A DNA stretch of 64,000 nucleotides from Saccharina japonica (GCA_008828725.1 MEHQ01002044.1:383839-447838); one strand, 5' to 3'. Positions 50,803 through 63,556 are shown, numbered from the stretch's first letter. Notes: a model not told the origin generated them from the letters alone. A program made the numbers and translations.

Positions 50803-53609
50803 ACATAGACATACTTACTTTTGTCTATCTGAGGGATCCCTCATCCCTGCACTCTCAGAGCTCCCACTTCGACACCGCCTCCTTTCCATTTATTGATTAA
50901 TTGCCGGAGCTTGCCTCCCTGTTTTGTTTCCCATCATTTTTTTGTTCGCGAGAGCCTTTATTTCTCGGTTTTGGGTTCGTGAGAGCACGGCAGCGCGGGC
51001 GAGCCCGGCACCATCGCGGGTAGGGGAGGGCGCTGGCCAGTAGAGGGGGGGATGAAAGGGGCGGGTCGCCTTTTTCGTGGATAGGCGTGGTGTGTCCATC
51101 GAGACACGAGGGAAGCATGAAAGGGCTTTGTCTGCGTTGCTACTGGTGGTGCGAATCCACTATTTCCGAAATTATAGGATATTTTTCGTGTAAAATAATA
51201 TTCAAGCGGTGCTATTTTTCACCAAAAGCGTTTACAGAGAGATCTGGAGAGACAGCCAGGTGGTTTGAACACCATAATGCTCGAGCGGGCGAACGAGGGC
51301 CACGGTGAGCACCGGCTTCACGCGAGGCGGGCACGGGGCTCACTGGGGCAGAGAGGCAGTAGAGCTCGACCCGGACCGAATCGATGGCCAGGTGATCGCG
51401 GGGGGAGCTAGCATCGAGGGTGACAGGACCGTGACAGTCGTTTTAACTTTTTTGTTTTTTGAGCGGCGCAATCAATATGTCATTTGGGGTACGTATGTAC
51501 GTATTCGTGTTTCGTGTGTGTTCGAGATGTACGTACATGATTTGTTTTTTTTCCGACTTTTTTTTCGTTTTTGTTTCTCGCTCCTGTCTCCATGTCGCTT
51601 TGTTCTTTGTTCGAGTATATACGAGTACGAGTACGTATTACGTACATGTACGTCTTTCTATCAGTTTCATGTTTTTCGTACTTCACAACTTGACGACCGT
51701 GCTGTGATGTGCTTTCTCTTTCATATTACAGTAATACAAGTAGGAAGTACTACTACTTGCTGCTGTTGTTACTCTGTACTACCACACATGATTACGACAA
51801 AGGCAGAATCACACCCACCCACAGCAGGCAGCGCAGCGCGTGCTGTGACCGAGCCGTGTTGCTGTGTGCTTTTCTTTCGAACATACAGCTTTGTTGTCCT
51901 GGAGCATGGAGCTTATAATGTGTGCATCCCGAGCATATTTTGCTGCATGTCAAGTCCGCCTTTTCTTCGCTGCACCATGAACCTTTGGCATTTCAAGTCG
52001 GTGCTTGCGTGCTTGCACTACATCATGAGCTTCTTCTGCCCATTTCTTTGCGCGAGCTGCGGACAAGACGGCGTCAAAATCCGCACCCGAGAGCGAAGCC
52101 TGATATAATAATGCGTACGTACGAATTATTAGTTTTCGTGTTGACGGTGTTGCGTGCTTCGACGACATCCTCCTTGAGGTGAACCAAATCCCTCATGATG
52201 TCTTCGTCTTCGCTGAAGCGTACGAGAACAACGTGTATCACAGCAGCGAAGAACACGTTGAACAGCAGTGGCGACAGCACGCAGCCTTGTCGTAGCCCCT
52301 GCGTGACATTAAACCAATCAGAGTGCTCACCATCATCTGTGCGTACGCAAGCACGCATGCCGTATAGTGCAAGCACGCAAGCACCGACTTGAAATGCCAA
52401 CAGGTTCATGGTGCAGCGAAGAAAAGGCGGACTTGACATGCATGCAAAATATGCTCGGGATGCACACATTATAAGCTCCATGCTCCAGGACAACAAAGCT
52501 GTATGTTCGAAAGAGAAAGCACACAGCAACACGGCTCGGTCACAGCACAGCGCTGCGCTGCCTGCTGTGGGTGGGTGTGATTCGTGCCTTTGTCGTAATC
52601 ATGTGTGGTAGTACAGCAGTAACAACAGCAGAAGTAGTAGTACTTCCTACTTTGTATGTACTTGTAATATGAAAGAGAAAGCACATCACAGCACGGTCGT
52701 CAAGTTGTGAAGTACGAAAAACGATGAAACTGATAGAAAGACGTACATGTACGTAATACGTACTCGTACTCGTATATACTCGAACAAAGAACAAAGCGAC
52801 ATGAGACAGGAGCGAGCAACAAAAACGAAAAAAACAGTCGGAAAAAAAACAAATCATGTACGTACATCTCGAATCACACACGAAACACGAATACGTACAT
52901 ACGTACCCCAAATGACATATCGTGATTGCGCCGCTCAAAAAACAAAAAAGTTAAAACGACTGTCACGCGTCCTGTCACCCTCGATGCTACCCGCTCCCCC
53001 GCGATCACCTGGCCATCGATTCGGTCCGGGTCGAGCTCTACTGCCTCTCTGCCCCAGTGAGCCCCGTGGCCCGCCTCGCGTGAAGACCGGTGCTCACCGT
53101 GGCCCTCGTTCGCCCGCTCGAGCATTATGGTGTTCAAACCACCTGGCTGTCTCTCCAGATCTCTCTGTAAACGCTGTTTGGTAGAAAAATCAGCACCGCT
53201 TGAATATTATTTTACACGAAAAAAATATCCTTATAATTTCGGACATAGTGGATTCGCACCACCAGTAGCAACGCAGACAAAGCCCTTTCATGCTTCCCTC
53301 GTGTCTCGATGGACACACCACGCCTATCCACGAAAAAGGCGACCGCGCCCCTTTCATCCCCCCCTCTACTGGCCAGCGCCCTCCCCTACCCGCGATGGTG
53401 CCGGGCTCGCCCGCGCTGCCGTGCTCTCACGAACCCAAAACCGAGAAATAAAAAGGCTCTCGCGAACAAAAAAATGGTAGGAAACAAACACAGGGAGGCA
53501 AGCTCCGGCAATTAATCAACTAAATGGAAAGGAGGCGGTGTCGAAGTGGGAGCTCTGAGAGTGCAGGGATGAGGGATCCCTCAGATAGACAAAAGTAAGT
53601 ATGTCTATG
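50803..53609. mobile_element. Large fold-back element with about 1.2-kb terminal inverted repeats
   Basis: The left arm, about 50803-52018, is the reverse complement of about 52369-53609. Examples: the left end TAGACATACTTACTTTTGTC mirrors the right end near 53590-53607, and CGAAGTGGGAGCTCTGAGAG occurs inverted in both arms. The arms differ by scattered substitutions and small indels, so this is an aged inverted duplication and not simply a misassembled copy. The roughly 350-base centre carries a piece of a LINE reverse transcriptase. A single N lies at the left outer edge (50801). I could not define a target-site duplication. Long open frames in the arms (for example about 51305-52108) lack an ATG and any recognisable domain. 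Confidence 0.8.
52160..52368 (-). pseudogene. Non-LTR retrotransposon reverse transcriptase fragment
   Basis: The minus strand reads GMRACVRTDDGE, then WFNVTQGLRQGCVLSPLLFN and VFFAAVIHVVLVRFSEDEDI. GLRQGCVLSPLLFN is the classic motif of LINE-type reverse transcriptases. Only about 70 residues are present. The fragment is cut on its N-terminal side by the inverted-repeat arm and lacks the catalytic YADD block. A further possibly related stretch (RAKKWAEEAHDVVQ) lies at about 52020-52095, with a similar one on the plus strand at 50520-50575. It is a decayed, captured piece. Confidence 0.8.
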
Positions 53610-56600
53610 AGTCATCATGTGACGAAACCGGTACGCCGCCTGGTTTTCCGCGCGCAAAGAGTTTGGTGGCAACAAAATCAATTATGATACAGTAGTATAC
53701 CCACCAAGTTACATACCAGGTATTGCCTCCTGTGAGTGGCTCCATCGGAGTCTCGTACTTATACATACGACCTTAGACCATGTTTCTCAACGCAGTCTAA
53801 CGGGAGTTCTAAAATATGTACTCTGTACGCTATCGTTTTTTGTTGATGCGGTGAACGGCCTACCCGGCGCATTCAGCATTGTCGGCATTACGGTAAATAC
53901 GTACTCGTACACTACACAGGTACGCTCGTACTCGTATTGTTTGTATTATTACGAAATGCAAGCATAGAGCGCATGAAAGGTTGCGGCGGATCATATTTAC
54001 AAACAGTACCAGGTTTTATCATATGTACGTGTTGTTGTTTCGTAGGGGAGGGACTTGGGACTCGCAGACCAACCGTCGGAAACCCAACGGAAGTATTGCC
54101 TCCCAGATTGTGAACTCCGTACACGACGGACGACGTGTTCTTCCCGTCTGCCAAAGTAAGAAACAGGGTAACACGGCCGGCCCGTCCTCTTCACGGCCCA
54201 CGGACGATACCGTATGCTAGTGCTGTACTGTAGTAGAGCAGTACAGCAATCACTTTTGAAGTTCGGCACCGATTATGATTTTGGCCGCAAAATCTCCCAT
54301 GCCCCTCGGTCCCTCGCAAGTCCCAAGGGTCCGCGCGGGAGACGCAGCCAGGTACCGCGAATTTAGTTTTGTGTACCACGGGGAACTCGTGTTTTCGTTT
54401 TTTTATAGGAGTCAAGGAACGGGAGCTTCCGAGATTACCGATTGATTGGACCCGAGCTTTACTTTTTTTTGCCTTTTAATTCCGTTAAACCGGCACTCCC
54501 GTTTAGACTGAAACAATGTATACCAGTATATATGTACAGTGCAGGACCAAGAATATTAATAGCACCTTTTGTTGTGTGCGGGAGATTTCTATTAGATTTG
54601 CCCCAAGGTTTACAAGGAGTTCTACAGCCCATGAGATAAATTCTCCAATCGAGGAGGGTTTTAGTACAGTACAGCAGTTACAACGGCAAGGGAAAGCATG
54701 GGTTTTCTCGCGCTACGCTCCAAGCGGAACGCGGGGGCTCATCGTGAAGTCCAGACCGACCCTTACCCGAGCGTTCCCAGCACCCCCCTACGAGCACGTT
54801 CATGCGCCACGGATAAGGGTGCTCTGCGTCCGACACAGAAAAGCATCACGGCTGGATAGTCCGGACTCCTGACGGTATTAGCAGGTACAGGGTTTCAAAC
54901 CTTAGGGCGTTTTTCGCCGTCGAAGTCGCGACACCGATGGAATACGCGATCGACCTTCGGGTAACAAGTTACGCCCGCAGGATATATTTCCAGCTCTACG
55001 GTCGTTTCTATAGCAACTGTGATTAGCGCGGACCTGTCGGAGGCGTGTTTGAGCACTCTTCCTCTAACTCGTGTAGCTCGCGCACCTCGCCAAAAGTGTG
55101 AACCGGGGAGGGAAGGGAGGGCATGAAATATGTAGCTAAATACGGCTTGTCCGGAAGGTCGCTAAACGTGAAAGTTCCTGCGGGTTGAGCTGACAGTTTG
55201 AGTGATTCCAAGTTAACAAAGCAATCCCGCGCTCCCGGCAAGTACTGTTTTTCTGCGAAACGTATCCAACTCTAATTCTAAGCAGTGTAACCTGTCTCTC
55301 AAGCGTGGGTGTAGCTGCAAACGGTCGGTATGCTTATTAACGATGGCATGCGCAGTTATTATTATCTGAAGCAAGACCAAACGGAATCGTAATTTGGCTA
55401 GTTTTACCATTTCGGTGCTTGGCGACTACCTGGTATAGCTTAGGACCAGGCTTCTTCAACACACGCACTAGAGGTTTTGTACGGCTACGCGTAGTTTGTC
55501 TTGAAGGGCGGCAGATATCTCGAACGGTGCTTCTCAGCAGCTTTTGTGTATTGGGTGTTGTTGAGAACGACTTTCTGACGAGATCACATCCCAACCACCC
55601 CACTCTGCTTGCCGTCGACCGCCGATTACAACGAAGTTCTCCTTTCACGCCTCACACAAACGGCTGCCCTCGATATCCTGACCTTTGGTTGGTGTCGTGG
55701 CTCGCGATCATCCCGCCCGTGACGTGTTTGGTTTAAACAGTCGAGATCCCTGGCGAGTGTGTTAGTGTGTTACTGTGTTAGTGTGATATTAATAGTGTGC
55801 TATGTAGTGTGTTAGTGTGTTAGTGTGGGACAATAGCCCCCCCCGGAAGGTAGATATCTTCGATCAGGTTTGGGTGTGGAGACACATCTATGTGGATTGG
55901 GTGGCGTTACCATACTCTCGCGGATCAGAAACGAAGATTACCTCAGAGTGACCATGGCGAGGTGACAGGATGGCCTTGAAGGATTATAGTCATAATATGG
56001 CGGTATCATCTGGGATTGGATCTGTTATCCACAGCCTCCAGAGCACGCTGGCAATTTTCGTGGAAGGGTTTGAATTGGGTACTGTAATTACCCTCGGGGG
56101 TGCGGCCGTCTCTATGGCAAGTAACACCCAGAGTTGAGTGACCCACAACAGAGGCAGAGTACGCAGTCGCTCCACTGCACCGGGGACGAGCGTTGTGTGC
56201 GTTCCAGCGGGACCTTGAGATGGGGAAACGGCAAAACGTGGAGTGCCTGGGTTATTGGCATCACGAGTCACCAGCCGAAAATGTTCCAAACCACTGCCTA
56301 TGAGTGTTCCGACAACGATTATTTCGTCGAACCTTCAGCGAATCCGCGCCGATTCTTCTTACACGTCCGAAAACCTGTACTTACCTGACCCCCACAGCAG
56401 CAGTGTTAAGGCAATCGTTTTCTATTAATAGTGCGAATTAATTTTTTTCAAGGAATTTGTCATGGGTTTTTTTTTGTCCGGCATAAATTGCCTGCCTACC
56501 CCTCTAGCAATATTGATGCCACCCCGCCCTGATCTCGCCGTAGCTGTACATTGTACTTGCGGAAGCGCAGTTTGAGTAGTATTTTTTGTGTTGTGGCGTA

Positions 56601-58078
56601 CGGCAGCAGTATACTCTCACACCGTGTCGAACGCCACTGATTTATGTGCCAGGTACATTTTGGGACGCACATCCACCAACCCTTCTTTGTAACCGCACAC
56701 CCATCATGCGAGCGCAGTCCTACAGGCCCAGCCCCACCGAAACAGTACGAGCGCAGTTCCACCAACATTCATCAGGCGTTGTCCCACCATGGCAGTTCCC
56801 CACCAACAATCTACGAGCGTAGTCTCACCAACACCCTACAAACGCAGTCTCGCCACCACACTCCTAGCTCAGCCCCACCAACCACTACACGCTGTGCTTG
56901 GGTTCGTGTTTCTTGTATGTCTGATAGTCCCGTCCATATTTTCTGCTCGGAGATCCGGTCTTTTTCGCACAATATGCCATGGAAACCCTCTAGGTTACGT
57001 CTCATGGGTGCGATCTCACCAACACAACCTTAGCGCAGTCCCATTGGTGCTCTCTCAACCCCGTTCCACCCACTTATTGTGGGAGCAGTCCCACCAACAC
57101 AATCCAGCGCAGGCCCACCAACACACTCCCGGCGTAAACTCGCCAACCAACACCAACATACTATTAATAGTAGTATTGCTGTGACACAACATCATCCCCT
57201 ACTTTTAAATCGAACTCTTCAAATCTTATTTATATATGCGCTCCGTTTAATGTTAGCACGATCGTGTCGACCTACTTATTGGTGATCTGCCCGGTTTTTT
57301 TTTGTGCTGGTGTGAATTGTTCCCGTGATGAGGGTTTGCTGCTCTCAGTTTTATAGAGCGCTGTTTCGTTTTGCCACTCCCCAGGCTCCCCACGGCGGGA
57401 CCTCTCTCGCATTTTCCCTTCGGACCCCCGCTGTGACAGAACACCTACGGTACACTATCGGTACACTATCGGTGCACTGCCTGTGATGATCTCTTGTACC
57501 CGTCAGGCACCTGTCCAAATCGTTTTCAGCCACAGCAATACAAACTCACTCATACTGGTATGTACAGTACATGCGCGGGATGTCTTCCTGTGGGTGATGA
57601 GTGCGTCGCAGTTTCTGGTGTGCGAGAGTTTGTGTTGGAATTTGCTGAAAATGGCACCGCCGTGAGCCTTGCATGGGTCCATGGGTCCGTCCCCGTGTTT
57701 CCCAGCTCGATATGCTGCCGAGTTGCAGCATGCATCTGAAGGCAGTAGACGACTTTGTAAGGTCGGATTCCCTGCTTGTGTTCGTTCGCGGCGCCGAACG
57801 TGTTCGGTCGGCGAGCACAATTTTGTAGCTTGAGATATTTGATTATGTTGTGCACAAGTCTGGTAAGTCATTTTTTGTTCGGTAGCTTACTCCCGGTTGA
57901 CATGAAAAGCGTACTTACATATGGCGCACACTGCGCCCAAAATACGCTTATAAGGAGGAATATGTTGTTAGAGCCTACCTGGCCAACACCCTGCACACCC
58001 TCCTGTCCCACCCACCGACACCGGACTTCTCCCTTCCACGCGCAGCGGGAGCTTACCATTTGAGGCACAAGCGTCAAT
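53610..58078. other. Upstream flank of the lipid-droplet-like gene, no recognised gene
   Basis: Only repeats and short unmatched frames are visible, including GTGTTAGTGTGTTA runs at 55755-55830 and the CCACCAAC array. A minus-strand frame at 55337-55648 is Arg/Lys rich, but I cannot place it. Confidence 0.5.
56690..57165. repeat. Degenerate GCGCAGTCCCACCAACAC repeat
   Basis: About a dozen 25-32-base units such as CGAGCGCAGTTCCACCAACA and GCAGTCCCACCAACACAATC. Open frames here follow the repeat. Confidence 0.6.
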
Positions 58079-61000
58079 ATGCAGAAATCCTCAACGAAGA
58101 CCCGCCGTGGCAGCCGTGGCAGCCGTGGCAGCCCCAGCCCTTCGCGTCTACCGCTACCGCCCGACAGCAAGCCCGTCACGCCGCTGCCGCAAAGCGACGC
58201 ACATGCCGTACCGTTCGAGAGCGCTGTCGGCTTCCCCGCGGCACCGACCGCCTCACCCCCCTCCTCCCGACCCACCTCCAGCGAACCGGCTGATGGCCCG
58301 GGCAGCCCTCCCGACTTTCCCCCAACCATGGAAGCTTTGGTTTCAGAAACGTGTGCCGTCACGACCCCCATTGCCGCGCCTGACGCCGTTGCGAGTCCGG
58401 TCGCGGTCGTACCCCCCCCTGACGAAGAACACTCGGTCATTTCTGCCCCCACCCTTCCCCTGCGTGACCCTCCGTCCCCTGCGAAGCCTCTCGAAACGGC
58501 GATAATGTCTGCCGCGTCTACGCGCCCCGCTGAGCAAAACAAGCGCGCGCAGAGGTCCGGCCACAAGGGGGGTTCGCCGGGGGGGTCGGAGATCAGCATG
58601 CCAACTACAGCCGCGGCGACAGTGGGTTCCCCCCCGAGCGTGCCCGAGAGGCCCTCGGCTAGCCCTGTGGAGCCCGAGCAGCACGTGAGTGGAGACGCTG
58701 TGGAGTCGATCATCCGCAAGATGAAGGGCACGCGCCCCGAACTTCTGAGGACGGCCACCTACTATGAAGGCGCCAAGGTATGGTGACGCGATGGAGGGAT
58801 GTTGGGACGTACTTTTTGTTTCGTTTAAACGGTTCATTCTAGACGTCGCGTGTAATGTGAGGTGGATTTCCTTGACAGGTTACGGGCCCCCGAATATAGT
58901 GATGGTGTGATCCGGGGAGCAACGGTATCGCTTTATAGTGGGAGGCTTGTTTTTATTGCCGTCGCGCTCGTACTGCCGTCGTAGCGAGTCATCGCCGGTA
59001 GACTGCGATTGTTTATTCGCCCCGGCATTCGCCATTTTTCCCGACGCATCTCTGCCCCTACCCCTGCCACATTTCTGGGTCTGTCGCGTACCTTGCTTTT
59101 TCTGCCTACGCTGCAGAGCGTGTACATAACTCTGGCCGGTCTCCCGGTCCTTAGCAGTGTGGCACCGGTCGTAGAGTCGGTGACGGAGTCGCTCATCAAC
59201 ATGACTCCCCTCAAGGCCAGCCCCGAAGAGGTGAGAGAGGGTGCCACGATGTGATTTTCCGTTTTGTTTTATGTATTTTGGGGCGTTGACGCCATTTTGC
59301 CGGAGATTTCGTGTCCTGCAGCGAAGGTGGTGCGATGGTTGGCGGCATTGCTTGTCTCTTGATGGACAGCCGCCAAGAAACGAATTCCCCACACTGAAGG
59401 TGGCATATTGAATCTACAGAGTCCTTAATGGACCAAAACTACTGTATGTAGTATAGTATTGTAGACCTTCAACCGATCTCTTTGATCCGCTGTTGGTTCC
59501 ATCGCCAATTGACGCACGTGGCGAGGGTTGCCTTGCTGTGTGATTTCGCTTCAACCATCACCACCACCATGGAAAGGCGTTCTGCAAGAGAACAAAGGAA
59601 AATAACAAAGTCGAGAGGCCTGCAAATGTTTTGACATAATCTGTCGCCGACATCGTCCGTTGCATGTGCTATTAAATGGAGGGAAAGATAATGCGGCTTT
59701 TATCCCTTTTCCCACCAAAACTTGACCTTCGTGGTGAGCACAGCTATAACCGCGTAATGCACGTGTGGTGGAATTCAATTATTCTTTTGAAAAACGGCTC
59801 TGTACGTGTGGTGGAATTCAACGATTATTTTTAAAAACGGCTCCGATTTGCCTTGTCTCGCCTCTCTTGTATTGAGGACAGGCTGAACAGAAGTCGGTGG
59901 CAGTGCTCGACAAGAAGATTTGCGAAGCTCTGTCCTTTGCGGACGAAGTGGTCGATGCTAAGAAGGACGAGACGATCGAGGCCGTTGTGTCGGCGAAGAA
60001 GGTTATCCACACCCTCGGACCCGTCCAGAGCGTCGTGGTGAGTGAGAAAATCGCGTTGTGGGGGTGCTGACCTTGGCAGTGGTGTCCTGGTGGCGACCAT
60101 TCTATGTATTTCTAATACGTCCCTTTAATAGAATTTCCGGTATCGGACGGCCATAGTGCTCTCTGCGGGAAGATTTCCATGTTGTGTTTTTTCCTCGTTT
60201 TTGTGTTTGGGTCGAGGTATTGGGTACCTTATGGCTACATAGGATCGCGCCCCGATGTTTCAATAGCATGTATTTGTTTTGGAGACTTTTTTCGATTTGT
60301 TTTGGCTATGGGTGCTCCGGGAAAATGCACGTCTTCGGTAGGAAAAGACTGGAAAGGAAATCGGAATTTGCTGAAGTTTTTCCGTGCCGGTTTTGGATTA
60401 CCTGGTCACATATGGAAGTATGACACTGTAGCTGCCGTACGAATAGAGGATGTGAACGTATCCGTGGTTTGTCGCGTCCCGATGAAGCGCGAAGTATTGA
60501 TACGTTAACTAAAGGAAGCTTCAAGCAGAAATATTGACCCTGTTTTAGTTCGCAGTTAGGCGCCTCTTGTTTTTTTAGTTGTTTCTACAGTGCTCGTAGC
60601 CTCCCGAAACCTTAACGACCGTTGATATGAAGCCACTTGACGATCCATGTGTTTCACCCAAGTTCTCTGTCAAGGACTCGAGCTAAGAGACACCCGAACC
60701 CTCTCCAATAGTTGTACCCTTCGGACAGATGAGATACATCAGGATCTATCTATCTATTCATCTGCAGTAGGCCATCTATTGTAGATCCTCACGTGCCGTT
60801 GTGAGAGGTTGTGCAGGATCTGCATCATACAGATCCAACCGAGGAAGCTTGTGCTAGATCACCAGATTAGACGGGTCCCGCCCTGCAACATGAGCTAGAT
60901 CATACTACAGTAGATTGGGAATAGATCTGACTTGAATATCTAGATCATGACGTGGGAATGATCTATCTGATCTATATATTCTGTCCGAGGTGTGAGCAGT

Positions 61001-63556
61001 TGGGGTTTCTCGTCCTCCGACAAGTGAATTATCCCGCGTCAGCCAACTTTCGACACCCCGCCGCACCATCGTACACCTTTGTTTGCCCGCTAGGGAGTGG
61101 CTTGCGACGTGGGCGACGGCGTTGGCAAGGCGTACGGCTCTGCGAACGATACGGTTGGCAACGTATGGAATCAGGTCAGTCAACCCAATCGTGTTTTTTT
61201 ATTGGTGGAATGATGCACCCCTCCCTGACCCCTCCCCCCCCCCGCCCCAATACCTCACGGCGCTTCGCGCTTGGTGCAAGCAATGTCTGCCTGGTTGGTG
61301 AAATCCCGTCGTGCCCCGTCCCGGCATTGTAGGGATGCGAGGGTCTCTAAGGTCATACGACTACGGCCGTGCACAAACATGAGTAACCACACAACCCCCC
61401 CGCACCCCCCTCGCAAATCGATCGACCACACAATGACATCATGGTTCTCCCTGCGCTCCTTTTTTTCAAGCCATGGCCTTGTCTCGGGTTGGTATGTAAA
61501 GGCCTCGGAACTCGGAACTAGGTTATGGGGCTGCCCATGGCGGCTCAGGCCGCGGTTACCGATTCACCACTCTGGACGGAAATATGAGAGCCGTTCGTTA
61601 CAGTATAAATATTCATACGAAGCGATCCTTGTATTCAAGTCTAGAATTGGTAGGTGGCAAGCCACCCAAGTTTAAAGGGAGGCAACGCAAGAATCAACGA
61701 AAGAACCCTAGCGGTACGGTCGAGGGCGGGCTGGGCTGTAATTTTCACAGCGTGTCAACTGTCTGGATCAGACCAGGAGTACTTGGTCAAACGAAGGCTG
61801 TTTGTTCATCGTGAATGTAACTGAAATGGAACGCTATTACTGCAGTACCCCGAAAGCCGACGCGAACATCAACTTGTGTGTTGAACTCCGCTGAACTCCT
61901 CCCAGGTGTTTGGCGTCGTTTGGCACACGTACAGCGGCGCTACGAGCATGGCGGGAGACGCTGTCAACAACGTGACCAACACGGCTGGGTCTGCCGTCAA
62001 CCACGTCACCTCCACCACTGGCAGCGTTGTCCACTCCGCCAAGTGCACCGCGGGTAACACAGTCGACGGTGTGAAGGTACGATACGGCGTGTGTAGTTTT
62101 GCCGCCCGCGAATTATTTGATTTGCGGCGTTTCTTTGGCTGACCCTCGCAGTGATTTTGTGTACCAGATATTTCACTCAAGCTCCGGGAAAATAGTGTGC
62201 ATGTTGGCTATTGTCAGCTGCTGATTTTTGCTTCTGGTGGACACGTACTCTTACAAGTCACTTGACGAGTCACTCGCAATTAACAATGTTTCAATAGTGT
62301 TGTCCCTTTTACTCGTACCACTGTAAGATGTATCCCACTCTAATTCCAATTCGTTTATCCCCGAAACGTCGGTAAAGTTCAAAAAGAGGCTTGTTTATTA
62401 ACAAATCATGTGTAATAACCCTTGTGCTGTTGTTTTTTTGCCTGATGCATCTCGTCGACGCCATTGCCGCGGGGTTGGCCGCTGCAGTCGATTGTCGGCA
62501 ACACTACCAACACCATCGGCTCGACCGTCTCATCGCTGTTCAGCGCCGTCATGTACTACCCCATTAGCATCGTGAACAGCATCATGGGCACCAGCTCGGA
62601 TGGTAAGTTCTTCTATTTTTACCTTTTTTCACGATGAACTGGCAGTGCATGGCTGACCATGCCTGTGTTTTTCCTCGACATATGTCCTCTGCTCTGCCCT
62701 GTACAAAAATATAGTTTTTTTTCAGTATATACATACGTTATCCTCCGGTGGCTTGTTAAATTATGATAGTTGTGCTTGTCTTGGCTTGCGGTGATTCGCT
62801 TGGTGAGCACCGTGTTCGACCTACGCTAATCGTGGAAGGTGCGTTTTTTTTCTTCGACACTGAAAGGCCGTTGTCAAACCTGTCGTTCCGTGTCTGCGTG
62901 TGTGCCTGTGTCCGGAGTTTTCGTCAGTGTTTGCCTCCGCGGTAGTTGGTTGCGTGCAGGAGAAGTAGCGTTGCCGCTGAAGCGGTTGAGGTAAGGTCGT
63001 GCGGGTGTTTTTGGCGTTGTGGCGACTCTCTTTATACTTGGCGGTAGGCACAACTACAGTACATACCGTACTCGTACATTTTTTTTAATGGTTTTAATGA
63101 AAGCGTGTGCGCTGTCGAAAGCGTTGAGTTAGTTGACCGCACCTTGAAATTGAGTCCGTTGTGAGTTTCATGCGTGTGGGATATTGAACTCTCAAGCAAT
63201 CAACGTGCCCAACAAACAACGGAAAGGTCAGCTAACAACCGCTTGCAGATGTTTACGTATCGTTTACGAATTAATGCACAGCCTGTCAAGGCTTGTCAAA
63301 CGGCATGCCAGGTATTTTTTTGGAGTCACGGCTTGTGGCATGCCAACAGGCAGTGTGTGTGTGTTTTTTTTTATCCGGTGCCGTTGCTCGTCTCGTCCAT
63401 GCGTAACATTGTGTCGAGTTACGCGGCGTCAAATTCGTCTTTGCGAAAATCTCGAGATTAATCGTACCACAGATCTCAGCCGATCGTAACCCCACCCCCC
63501 TTCCGTCCCCATTCTCCCCCGCCCTTGTACCCGCAGAACCCACGCCGGAAGAGTGA
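58079..63556 (+). CDS. Lipid-droplet-coat-like protein (perilipin or REF/LDAP-like), 7 exons
   Basis: Exons 58079-58777, 59117-59230, 59882-60037, 61094-61174, 61906-62076, 62488-62602, 63537-63556 join in frame to 1356 nt, 451 residues plus stop, all GT-AG. The start is an ATG in the context GTCAATATG; most introns are phase 0. Residues 1-215 are Pro/Ser/Ala rich and likely disordered. From about 225 the protein is amphipathic: YYEGAKSVYITLAGLPVLSS, VAPVVESVTESLINMTPLKA, LDKKICEALSFADEVVDAKK, then VVSAKKVIHTLGPVQSVV. Residues 324-407 hold Gly/Ala/Val/Thr/Asn periods such as AGDAVNNVTNTAGSAVNH, close to the 11-residue repeats of lipid-surface proteins. This order (helical domain, LDKK...AL segment, 11-mers) recalls perilipins and, in part, plant REF/LDAP proteins that coat lipid droplets. 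LEA-type proteins also have 11-mers. The gene is well supported; the function is an inference. The C-terminus is EPTPEE. Confidence 0.78.
60724..60998. mobile_element. GGACAGATC-family element copy
   Basis: Begins near CTTCGGACAGATGAG and ends TTCTGTCCGAGGTGTGAGC. It shares GTTGTGAGAGGTTGTGCAGG and AACATGAGCTAGATCATAC with 42894. It lies in an intron of the lipid-droplet-like gene. Confidence 0.5.
61215..61400 (-). repeat. Dispersed repeat, inverse copy of 37745-37940
   Basis: Holds CCTCACGGCGCTTCGCGCTT, GGTGCAAGCAATGTCTGCC, GGCATTGTAGGGATGCGAGG and a C-rich edge. It lies in an intron of the lipid-droplet-like gene. Confidence 0.55.

Noticed and set aside
51305..52108. 267-residue plus-strand open frame in the fold-back arm
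   Set aside because: Starts at GTG with no upstream ATG, is broken in the inverse arm, and has no recognisable domain.
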